The translations under genes and the position numbers were made by a program. This document shows positions 5,652-12,097 of a stretch of 12,097 nucleotides of DNA, piece after piece (the first letter of the stretch is position 1; every line of letters begins with the position of its first letter). Below the pieces are notes generated by a model. That model had not been told where the DNA came from, did not search any database, and saw nothing but the letters and a program-made list of their open reading frames with translations. The DNA is from an uncultured Oscillospiraceae bacterium (GTDB lineage: Bacteria; Bacillota; Clostridia; Oscillospirales; Acutalibacteraceae): positions 1-12,097 of the forward strand of contig UQQT01000055.1 in NCBI GenBank assembly GCA_900543395.1. Reading direction: 5' to 3'.

Positions 5652-8201
5652 TTAGTTGATTTCTTCTTTTAATGTTTCTACTATCGAGTCTTTTTTGATT
5701 TTTTGTACGGAGTAGATCATTGATATTCCGGTTACGATAAAGACTGCAAGACATGCACCGATATACGCTTTATAATCTATCGAAAACGGAATGTATGAAG
5801 AGCCGAACGTTTTGTTCATTATAAGGTTTATAATTATACTCAAGGGGATTCCGTAAACGATAGCCTTGAGTCCGTAGAATACGCTTTCCATAACGATCAT
5901 TTTTCTGAATCCTTTGGGAGTCATTCCGACCGAGCGGAGCATTGCGAACTCCTTACGGCGAAGTATTACTCCCGTTGAGACTGTGTTTAAGATATTTGCA
6001 ATCGTTATAAGAGTCATCAGTGCAATAAATCCGTAAATGAATACCTGAAGAACATAAATTACCGTATTTACCGACTGTTGATTTTTATTTAAATTGAATA
6101 CGGTGTCGTTCATATCGAACCCCGCTTCTGTCAAGGCGTTTTTAATTTCCTGTTCTGTCTGCTCGGGCGTTTTTGATTTTACACCGTAGATAAATGAAAG
6201 CTCGTTGTCGTTATCTGGGAGACTGTCAATCGTTTCGGCGTAAACGCTCATGGGAATATATGCGCTTATTGTTCCCTTTGAGTTAAGAGCGCACATGTCG
6301 CTGTATTTGTCGTAATCTATAAGTCCGCCGACGGAAGCTTTGAAATCTCCGTATGACGGGGCGTGAGCGGTAAACGACTTGCCTATAATTGAGGAAGTAA
6401 AGACCTTATTTACCGAATCCGAATGCGTCATGTTGTTCAATAAGAGGCATTTTACGATATCCGGCGAATAGAACTGCTCTCTGTCGAGCCCGTTTTCAAG
6501 ACAAAGCTGATTAAACCTGCCGTCGTCAATAATGTTGATGTTGATTATTTTCTCATCGTCGAACAGTTTTTGATTCTGAACTGTAAGAACGGAGCTGTCG
6601 TTTGTAATATCTGCGTAGTTCTTGTTTTCATTCTCTTTATCTCCGCCAATTACATTTCTGAAGCTTTCTGCGCTGAAAACGTCATCAACGCTTTTTACTG
6701 ATTCTATTACGTCCTTAACCTCATTGCAATCGCTGTAAGATGTATAAACGGTAATTTGATACGGCAGCGTTGAAGAATACTTATTCGAATCTGTCAGCAT
6801 GGTGCAGAAGTAGTTTGTGCAAAGAAACAGAATAATCGACAGCGCGATTGACGCGGTTATCATATTTGTTTTTCTCGAATTACGTTTTAATGATTTATAT
6901 GATATCTCGCCCTCGAATCCGAAAATTCTGGAAACTATCTTCGGACAGGAGTATTTTTGTTTTTTGATTTTAATCGAATCTGTTTGTCTGATAGCGTCAA
7001 TGGGAGATATTTCAGATGCTTTTCTTGCGGGAATGAGCGTCGAAATCCATATGGTCAGAACACTGAATATTACTATCATAACTATTGCCCAGACAGGAAC
7101 GTCTACGTTTATTTTAAGATTAGTATTTTCTATACCGGCAATCATACTTGTAGATATAATCTTATCGCTTATAAAATAAAGCGTGACTGCAATACCTGCA
7201 ATGCCCGCAAGCGTTCCGACGGGGATTCCGATAATTCCTAATATAAAGCCCTCGAAATAAATCGAAGTCCGCTTTTGTTTTTTTGTCGCTCCGACGGAGG
7301 CTAACATTCCGAGGTATCTTACCCGTTCGCTGAGCGACATTGAAAAAGCGTTATATATCAAAAGAACGGAGGCTATAATTATAAGCGTCAGCAGGAAAAT
7401 AACAGGAGGTACGAGCGTGCTTAAATATCCGCCCTTGTCAAACGAAAGATTTGCGGCGAGAAGTTCCGTATTCGTGTCAGGGTGTTCTATTTTATAATCC
7501 GAACAAATCGAATTAATTGTTTTCAACGCTGAAAAATTAGGACTGTTTAATTTAAAAAGAGCGGTAATTACGCCCGAATGCATTTCCTCGTCGCTGCCTA
7601 ATATAAGAATAGGGTAGTCAAGCGTCGGCAGATTATAGTCGAGAACCGCCGTTATCGTAAATGAACGTTCTCCCGTCTTTACGAAACTGTAACTTTCTGT
7701 ATCGCTCTCATCGCCCTCAAAATGTCCGAGGGGGAGAGTTATTTTATCGCCGACTTTCCAGTCGAGCATGTGTCTTTTGATATAATCTCCGCTGACGGCG
7801 GCTTCGCCGGGGGCGGAGGGGAGAGAACCCTCTATCTCGGTGGGAATCATGTGTTCAAGATAGGCTTTATCGCAAAGCGAACATAATTCATAATCTTTTT
7901 TGCTGTTACCGCCCTCTATTTCGAATACGAAACCATTTGACGGCTTGATTCTTATAACGGATTCGACTCTGTCGTCGGCAAGCGTTTTGTTGATCGTATC
8001 GTCGGAAACGTCGGTTACTTCAAAGTGCCAGTCTCCGTTCTGGAAAAGAGTTGCTTTTCCGAAAAACGAGATAAAAGAAGCCATTGCGGTGAAAACCGCG
8101 GTAATCATCGCAACGGAAATGCAGATGCCTATTAATGTGATAATTGTCCTGCCTTTATTTTCGCTCAAATGACGCAGGGTGAGCTTCTTGACCACATTCA
8201 T
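5652..8201 (-). CDS. ABC transporter permease with two FtsX regions
   Basis: An 849-residue membrane protein. Helices are predicted at about 17-45, 262-287, 316-344, 368-391, 446-468, 712-742, 770-795 and 812-831, giving two four-helix halves, each with a large external domain (about 46-260 and 470-710). Each half ends in the conserved FtsX-type segment: SERVRYLGMLASVGATKKQK (291-310) with PARKASEISPIDAIR (391-405), and RRKEFAMLRSVGMTPKGFRK (748-767) with KKDSIVETL. This is the MacB/LolC-like type that couples cytoplasmic ATP hydrolysis to movement of external domains, extruding or releasing peptides or lipids. Its ATG overlaps the ATPase stop codon by four bases (ATGA), so the two are translationally coupled. 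The cargo is not identifiable; the adjacent sensor kinase suggests an antimicrobial peptide or envelope-stress role. Confidence 0.93.
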   Translation of the reverse strand: MNVVKKLTLRHLSENKGRTIITLIGICISVAMITAVFTAMASFISFFGKATLFQNGDWHFEVTDVSDDTINKTLADDRVESVIRIKPSNGFVFEIEGGNSKKDYELCSLCDKAYLEHMIPTEIEGSLPSAPGEAAVSGDYIKRHMLDWKVGDKITLPLGHFEGDESDTESYSFVKTGERSFTITAVLDYNLPTLDYPILILGSDEEMHSGVITALFKLNSPNFSALKTINSICSDYKIEHPDTNTELLAANLSFDKGGYLSTLVPPVIFLLTLIIIASVLLIYNAFSMSLSERVRYLGMLASVGATKKQKRTSIYFEGFILGIIGIPVGTLAGIAGIAVTLYFISDKIISTSMIAGIENTNLKINVDVPVWAIVMIVIFSVLTIWISTLIPARKASEISPIDAIRQTDSIKIKKQKYSCPKIVSRIFGFEGEISYKSLKRNSRKTNMITASIALSIILFLCTNYFCTMLTDSNKYSSTLPYQITVYTSYSDCNEVKDVIESVKSVDDVFSAESFRNVIGGDKENENKNYADITNDSSVLTVQNQKLFDDEKIININIIDDGRFNQLCLENGLDREQFYSPDIVKCLLLNNMTHSDSVNKVFTSSIIGKSFTAHAPSYGDFKASVGGLIDYDKYSDMCALNSKGTISAYIPMSVYAETIDSLPDNDNELSFIYGVKSKTPEQTEQEIKNALTEAGFDMNDTVFNLNKNQQSVNTVIYVLQVFIYGFIALMTLITIANILNTVSTGVILRRKEFAMLRSVGMTPKGFRKMIVMESVFYGLKAIVYGIPLSIIINLIMNKTFGSSYIPFSIDYKAYIGACLAVFIVTGISMIYSVQKIKKDSIVETLKEEIN

Positions 8202-8881
8202 CCGCGTTTTACCTCGTCGCCTACAATTCTGCCGTCCTGAATCGTTATAACTCTGTCTGCCGAAAGAGCGATTTTTTCGTCGTGCGTAATCATGATGACG
8301 GTCTGATTGAGAGCCTCGTTGAAATGACGAAGAAGATTTACTATTTCCTTGCTGTTTTCCGAGTCAAGATTTCCCGTAGGCTCGTCGGCGAGCATTATCG
8401 CTGGATTGTTTATTAATGCTCTGCCTATCGAAACTCTTTGCTGCTGACCGCCCGAAAGCTGGTTGGGTAAATGCTTTACTCTGTCGGAAAGTCCGAGAAT
8501 TGATACGATTCTGTCTACCTGTGCTTTGTCGGGTTTTCTCGAATCAAGAAGGAGCGGGAGAGTCAAATTTTCCTCGACCGTGAGAATCGGTATAAGATTA
8601 TAAAACTGATAAACAAGTCCTATCTGACGGCGGCGGAAAATCGCGAGTGCGGTTTCGTCAAGCTTCGTAATATCCGTATTTTCAATTATTACACTGCCCG
8701 ACGTAGGCTTGTCGACTCCTCCGATTATATGCAGAAGCGTTGATTTACCGCTTCCCGAGGGGCCGACGATAGCAACGAAATCGCCCTTTTTTACGGTGAA
8801 AGAAACGTTGTCGAGAGCTTTTACCATAGTGTCGCCCTTGCCGTATGTTTTTGTGAGGTTTTTTATCTCAAGAATGTTCAT
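8198..8881 (-). CDS. ABC transporter ATP-binding protein (MacB/LolD-type)
   Basis: A 227-residue ATPase of the exporter class that pairs with FtsX-type permeases. Walker A is GPSGSGKST at 40-48, the Q-loop is Q92 (LVYQFYNLIP), the signature is LSGGQQQR at 142-149, Walker B is IMLADEP at 162-168 with catalytic E167, then a D-loop NLDS and switch histidine H200 (MITHD). The start is the ATG at 8881 because AAAGGAG (8890-8896) lies eight bases upstream; a longer frame from a TTG at 8899 would place this Shine-Dalgarno inside the gene. The gene follows the kinase by 91 bases, a spacer with a candidate regulator site, and overlaps the permease gene by four bases. It powers the permease. Confidence 0.95.
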   Translation of the reverse strand: MNILEIKNLTKTYGKGDTMVKALDNVSFTVKKGDFVAIVGPSGSGKSTLLHIIGGVDKPTSGSVIIENTDITKLDETALAIFRRRQIGLVYQFYNLIPILTVEENLTLPLLLDSRKPDKAQVDRIVSILGLSDRVKHLPNQLSGGQQQRVSIGRALINNPAIMLADEPTGNLDSENSKEIVNLLRHFNEALNQTVIMITHDEKIALSADRVITIQDGRIVGDEVKRG

Positions 8882-8956
8882 GAGCTTGTCTCCTTTCAAT
8901 TTGCTTTTGCCTTATGACACTATGATAAAGGACGAATATTACTCTGCGGTGACAAT

Positions 8957-8975
8957 AATTATTACAATTGCGTCA
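8957..8975 (-). promoter_or_regulatory. Candidate response-regulator site upstream of the ATPase gene
   Basis: The plus strand reads AATTATTACAATTGCGTCA here. It contains a 14-base imperfect dyad, TTAC-N6-GTCA (8962-8975), and a 12-mer, AATTATTACAAT, that recurs upstream of the response regulator gene at 10688-10699 on the other strand. It lies 76-94 bases before the ATPase start and overlaps the kinase stop codon. I infer a site for the module's own regulator that boosts transcription of the ABC genes; no good sigma-A promoter with correct spacing was found next to it. Confidence 0.4.
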
Positions 8976-9977
8976 CACTGTCGATTTATAAAATCTGATT
9001 GTGAAAACGGAACCCTCGCCGTTTTTGCTCTCAACCGTAATTTTTCCGTTCTGTGAGTCGATAATTGATTTTGACAGCGCAAGACCTATTCCGACCGAAT
9101 CCGGAGACGCGTTTTTGCCGTGGTAAAATCTTTCGAATACGTGCGGTATATCCTCCTCGGCGATACCGCATCCGGAGTCACGGATTATTATTTCTTTATA
9201 CAAAAACGTTTCGTCCGTTTTTATTTCGAGCTTACCGTCCGATGGTGTATGCTCCATGCAGTTTTTAATAATATTCCCTATAGCTTCCGTCGTCCAATTA
9301 ATATCACAGTTAAATACGGAATCGTTCGGCTCCGTTTTTAATTCGATATCCTTAACATCGAGCATAACGAGAAACGGCTGTACGCTCTTTTTAATCAGCT
9401 CGCCGGCTGAAATATCGCCTTTTATGAATTCAACGGTGCCGGCGTCAAGCCTTGAGAGCTTTAACAGCATCTGAATAAGCCAGTTTATTTTATTAAGCTG
9501 TGTTGATAAAATAGAAAGAAATTCTTTTCTTTTTTCTTCGTCCTTTTCATTTTCAAGCAGCTCAGTCATCATGACAGCCGAGGTAAGCGGTGTTTTTATC
9601 TGATGCGAAATATCCGCAAGCGAGTCGGCAAGATATTTTTTATCGTTTGAAAGCCTGTCGTTCTGATTATTCAGAATAAGTATTACTTTATATAGATTGT
9701 TTTTAAGTATAGACAATTCGCCCTCTCTGTTGTCGGGAATATTCAAATCGTATATTCCCGCGCAGATACGCGAAAGATAGTCGTTCAGTTTCTCGATTTC
9801 GGAGTATCTTTTATTTGTATAGACAATATACAGAGCCGTCAGAATTACGGAGCAGGCGAGCGAAACGACGGCGGGAACGATAGCGTAAAAAATACATACG
9901 GAAAAGGAGACTGTCGACAGTATTATCCCGGCGGTCAGTATTATTTTAAAATCCGAATTAATTACTCTGTGCGGCAT
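8973..9977 (-). CDS. Sensor histidine kinase with two adjacent membrane helices
   Basis: A 334-residue kinase. Two hydrophobic helices at about 11-31 and 34-53 are joined by only a few residues, so there is almost no external sensor domain. This is the arrangement of intramembrane-sensing kinases that work with ABC exporters. A linker follows, then HisKA with the phospho-acceptor H125 in LADISHQIKTPLTSA, the N-box around N239 (NIIKNCMEHTP), G1 as DSGCGI (267-272), the F-box FERFYHGK (281-288) and G2 as VGIGLAL (295-301). The ATG at 9977 overlaps the end of the response regulator gene by 20 bases, so expression is coupled. It should phosphorylate that regulator. The stimulus is unknown; the downstream ABC pair suggests the transporter itself or its substrate is sensed. 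Confidence 0.94.
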   Translation of the reverse strand: MPHRVINSDFKIILTAGIILSTVSFSVCIFYAIVPAVVSLACSVILTALYIVYTNKRYSEIEKLNDYLSRICAGIYDLNIPDNREGELSILKNNLYKVILILNNQNDRLSNDKKYLADSLADISHQIKTPLTSAVMMTELLENEKDEEKRKEFLSILSTQLNKINWLIQMLLKLSRLDAGTVEFIKGDISAGELIKKSVQPFLVMLDVKDIELKTEPNDSVFNCDINWTTEAIGNIIKNCMEHTPSDGKLEIKTDETFLYKEIIIRDSGCGIAEEDIPHVFERFYHGKNASPDSVGIGLALSKSIIDSQNGKITVESKNGEGSVFTIRFYKSTV

Positions 9978-10635
9978 ACCCCAGCCCCCTGACTGTTTTA
10001 ATAATTTTCGGTTCGGACGGGTCGTCCTCCAATTTGTCGCGTAAACGCTTTATATATACTGTCAGCGTATTGTCGTTTACGAAGTCGCCCTCTACGTCCC
10101 ATATGTTCTCGAGAAGCTGTAATCTTGACATGACGACTCCCGGATTGTTGACGAAAATAAGAAGCAGTCTGTACTCCATTGCGGAGAGTATTATTTCCTC
10201 ACCGCGTTTATAAACCTTAGCCTGTGAAATATTTATCGTAATATCGCCGAGTCTTGCTGTGTTTTCCGCACCGTTTTTCGAATAGCGTTTCAGTATCATT
10301 TTGATTCGAGCCATCAGTTCTTTTAATCTGAACGGCTTGGATATGTAATCGTCCGCGCCCATTTCGAGTCCCATAACGGCGTTAACCTCGTCGTCCGCCG
10401 CGGTCAAAAAAATTACGGGAATGTTGTATTTTGATTTTATAAATTTACATACGTCGTAACCGTTTCCGTCGGGCAGAGTCAGGTCGAGAATACACAGCGA
10501 AAACTCGTTTTTTGATATAATATCAAATGCTTCTTTTACGCACTTTGCAAGGATTACGGTATATCCCTCGCCCTCGAGAGAGTATTTAAGCCCCGTTGCT
10601 ATGGCAGTATCGTCTTCCAAAAGAAAAATATTCAT
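9958..10635 (-). CDS. OmpR/PhoB-family response regulator
   Basis: A 225-residue two-domain regulator. The receiver (1 to about 115) has the acidic triad E7-D8-D9, the phospho-acceptor D51 (LCILDLTLPDGNG), T78 (FLTAADD) and K100 (YISKPF). A winged-helix trans_reg_C domain follows at about 127-224 (LGDITINISQAKVYKRGEEI, LSAMEYRLLLIF, then TLTVYIKRLRDKL and IIKTVRGLGYA). I start at the ATG at 10635, preceded by GGTGAT (10640-10645). A GTG three codons upstream (10644) would overlap that box and gives a less typical N-terminus; the receiver begins properly with MNIFLLEDD. It is the first gene of the regulator-kinase-ATPase-permease unit, and probably controls the ABC genes and perhaps the divergent gene at 10804. 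Confidence 0.94.
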   Translation of the reverse strand: MNIFLLEDDTAIATGLKYSLEGEGYTVILAKCVKEAFDIISKNEFSLCILDLTLPDGNGYDVCKFIKSKYNIPVIFLTAADDEVNAVMGLEMGADDYISKPFRLKELMARIKMILKRYSKNGAENTARLGDITINISQAKVYKRGEEIILSAMEYRLLLIFVNNPGVVMSRLQLLENIWDVEGDFVNDNTLTVYIKRLRDKLEDDPSEPKIIKTVRGLGYAAQSN

Positions 10636-10680
10636 AAATATCACCGTATATAATATATCATATATATAGGATTATTTCCA

Positions 10681-10699
10681 TTACGATATTGTAATAATT
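10681..10699. promoter_or_regulatory. Candidate response-regulator site in the divergent spacer
   Basis: The plus strand reads TTACGATATTGTAATAATT. It contains the dyad TTAC-N6-GTAA (10681-10694), and its reverse complement shares the exact 12-mer AATTATTACAAT plus CGT and a further A at the same offsets with the element at 8957-8975 (16 of 19 positions alike). It lies 46 bases before the regulator start and about 105 before the hydrolase start. It may serve autoregulation, the hydrolase gene, or both. This is an inference from recurrence only. Confidence 0.42.
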
Positions 10700-10803
10700 C
10701 GACATAATGCAAATAATGTTGATTTTTGTCTTTTTTTCTTTACAAATCCAGTTTTTTATGCGACAATAGTATACAATTATAAATAAAATGAGAGGGTTTT
10801 TGT

Positions 10804-11973
10804 ATGGCAGGTTCACAAGCGTTTATAAAAGAATACGGCGAAAAGTCATTTGATGAGTTTCCGTTCTGCGACGGTGATAATCTTGCGATTTGCTCCATGT
10901 TTTATATGCCATTCGAAAATGTTGTTTCCGACTCATTCGACGAGAGCATAAGCCTCGACGAGGCGTTTGAAAAGTTGTTTGAATTCAGAGGAGGAGAGCA
11001 TAAGGCAATAGGCTTGCTTATTAATCCGGAGCTTAGCAAAAACACTCAGTACATGACGAGCCGTCCGAGATATTCGCGTCTTAAAATGACCGGAGTCAGA
11101 AGCGTATACGAGCATGACCCCGCCGTTCAGTTTGCCGCATGTACTCTATTAATGCCGAACGGAGATAATATTATAATATTCAGAGGAACGGATGATTCCA
11201 TTACCGGCTGGAAAGAGGATCTTGATATTTATACTAAGAAATCCATTCCCTCGCACGCTCTTGCCGTCGATTACATAAATGAAGCCGCCGAAAAGCTTGA
11301 CGGTAAATTCATAATTCTCGGTCACTCAAAGGGCGGAAACGTCGCTCTGTACGGCGCGCTCAAATGCAGTGAGGAAGCGAGAGCGAGAATTAAGGAGCTT
11401 TACAATAATGACGGCCCCGGCTTTTTTGATCATTCAATGTTCCGTTCCGACGCTTATTCCGAGCTTCTGCCGAGATATCATCACATAGTTCCCGACTCGT
11501 CTTTTGTCGGAATGCTGCTCGCACACGATGACGATTACAAAGCGGTAAAGAGCAATAAGCTCATCGGCGTTATGCAGCACGATATGGGTACGTGGCAGTT
11601 AAAGGACGGAAATATCGTCGAGAGAAGCATTTCGCGTGCCGGACGCATAACCGATATAACTGTTTCGAATATTATTTCGAATGTAAATGACGCTCAGAGG
11701 CAGAGCATTGATACCGTTGTTTCGGCGGTTGTTACCGGACTGGGACAGGAGACGCTTCTTGATTTTTCAAAGAATGCGGTAAAAGCGATAGACGGCGCGG
11801 TTAAAGCCGTAAAAGGCGTTGACAAAGAGACGAGAAACGAGTTCAAATCCTCGTTTAAGGGAATGATTAAATTTATATTTGACGCGTCCAGAGAGGTAAC
11901 AAGAGAGCGAATTCCCCTTGCCGTCGGCAGAGTGAAAACTCTTGTTAAATCTTTCGCCCCCGCAAACGCATAA
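10804..11973 (+). CDS. DUF2974-type alpha/beta hydrolase (lipase class 3-like)
   Basis: A 389-residue protein resembling the DUF2974 (Mbeg1-like) branch of alpha/beta hydrolases found in Firmicutes. Family marks: LAICSMFYMPFENV near the start, IIIFRGTDDSITGWKEDLDI (about 124-143) like the lipase class 3 oxyanion region, the nucleophile elbow GHSKGG at 173-178 with S175, NNDGPGF at 201-207 with D203, and H259 in VMQHDMGTW as the likely triad histidine. From about 280 on, it is helical and amphipathic, with no hydrolase motif. There is no signal peptide, so it is probably cytoplasmic. The substrate is unknown; an ester or acyl hydrolase is the natural guess. GAGAGGG at 10790-10796 fixes the ATG. 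It is divergent from the response regulator and shares its spacer, including a candidate operator. Confidence 0.85.
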   Translation: MAGSQAFIKEYGEKSFDEFPFCDGDNLAICSMFYMPFENVVSDSFDESISLDEAFEKLFEFRGGEHKAIGLLINPELSKNTQYMTSRPRYSRLKMTGVRSVYEHDPAVQFAACTLLMPNGDNIIIFRGTDDSITGWKEDLDIYTKKSIPSHALAVDYINEAAEKLDGKFIILGHSKGGNVALYGALKCSEEARARIKELYNNDGPGFFDHSMFRSDAYSELLPRYHHIVPDSSFVGMLLAHDDDYKAVKSNKLIGVMQHDMGTWQLKDGNIVERSISRAGRITDITVSNIISNVNDAQRQSIDTVVSAVVTGLGQETLLDFSKNAVKAIDGAVKAVKGVDKETRNEFKSSFKGMIKFIFDASREVTRERIPLAVGRVKTLVKSFAPANA

Positions 11974-11989
11974 CTTAATATGAAGAATA

Positions 11990-12023
11990 AAAACGCGATT
12001 TCGTACAGAGACCGCGTTTTTTT
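11990..12023 (+). terminator. Rho-independent terminator after the hydrolase gene
   Basis: AAAACGCG at 11990-11997 pairs with CGCGTTTT at 12013-12020, with three more T following. The loop is 15 bases. It lies 17 bases after the stop codon and ends the hydrolase transcript; the A-rich left arm means it could also work in the opposite direction. Confidence 0.75.
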
Positions 12024-12097
12024 AGCTATAGCAAAAGAGAGCCGAACCCCATAAGCCCAAAACGCACCGTCTCACGCCTTTGGTACTCTGTATGCCT
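12024..12097. other. Window end, nothing recognisable
   Basis: The last 74 bases carry no start codon with a ribosome binding site, no hairpin and no protein motif that I recognise on either strand. A gene could begin or end beyond the edge. Confidence 0.4.

Noticed and set aside
8882..8899. Longer ATPase gene starting at TTG 8899
   Set aside because: The strong AAAGGAG at 8890-8896 lies inside this extension and is correctly spaced for the ATG at 8881.
10636..10644. GTG start for the response regulator at 10644
   Set aside because: It would overlap the only plausible ribosome binding box, and receiver domains normally begin right at the MNIFLLEDD segment.
1..12097. CRISPR array, phage genes, toxin-antitoxin pair or biosynthetic cluster
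   Set aside because: No regularly spaced repeats beyond the two-copy 12-mer, no integrase, transposase or phage structural motifs, and the lone acyl ligase has no carrier or synthase partners.

Overview
The window looks like the chromosome of an anaerobic Firmicute of the Clostridia, probably a Ruminococcus/Oscillospiraceae-type gut bacterium. This is inferred from moderately AT-rich DNA with very AT-rich spacers, the gene families present (LytTR regulator, FtsX-type ABC exporter with a short-loop sensor kinase, DUF2974 hydrolase, DUF4832-type secreted protein), and hairpin-plus-T terminators. No species is claimed.

Layout. The left edge (1-53) is the 3' part of a tRNA-Trp gene with encoded CCA, followed by a strong terminator (58-100). 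Positions 101-860 hold no intact gene: a pair of 12-bp direct repeats, the front end of a YczE/YitT-like membrane protein gene (about 387-710), and the front end of what looks like a formate/nitrite transporter gene with in-frame stops (701-811). This reads as a decay zone beside a tRNA. Next come two divergent genes: a minus-strand regulator joining an NTF2/SnoaL-like domain to a LytTR DNA-binding domain (863-1636), and a plus-strand fatty-acyl-CoA-ligase-like enzyme (1780-3453). The spacer between them carries repeated LytTR-like half sites just upstream of the ligase promoter. After a terminator comes a two-gene plus-strand operon: a HisIE homologue (3583-4260) whose HisE half has lost key acidic residues, and a secreted DUF4832/DUF4874-type TIM-barrel-like protein (4275-5576). 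A bidirectional terminator (5581-5622) closes it.

The right half is a minus-strand module transcribed from about 10635 to 5652: OmpR-family response regulator, histidine kinase with two adjacent membrane helices and almost no external loop, ABC ATPase, and an 849-residue permease with two FtsX regions. It is a typical sensing and export/detoxification unit: the kinase senses envelope stress or a peptide, the regulator is phosphorylated, and the ABC pair is induced. Upstream of the ATPase, and again between the regulator and the divergent next gene, there is a nearly identical element (shared 12-mer AATTATTACAAT within a TTAC-N6-GTMA dyad), a good candidate binding site for the regulator. The last gene (10804-11973, plus) is a DUF2974-type alpha/beta hydrolase with a clear GHSKGG nucleophile motif, ended by a terminator; the final 74 bases show nothing recognisable.

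No clearly new defence or mobile system was seen. The best leads are the degenerate HisIE paired with a secreted protein, the NTF2-LytTR regulator facing the acyl-CoA ligase, and the shared candidate operator that may tie the DUF2974 hydrolase to the two-component/ABC module.
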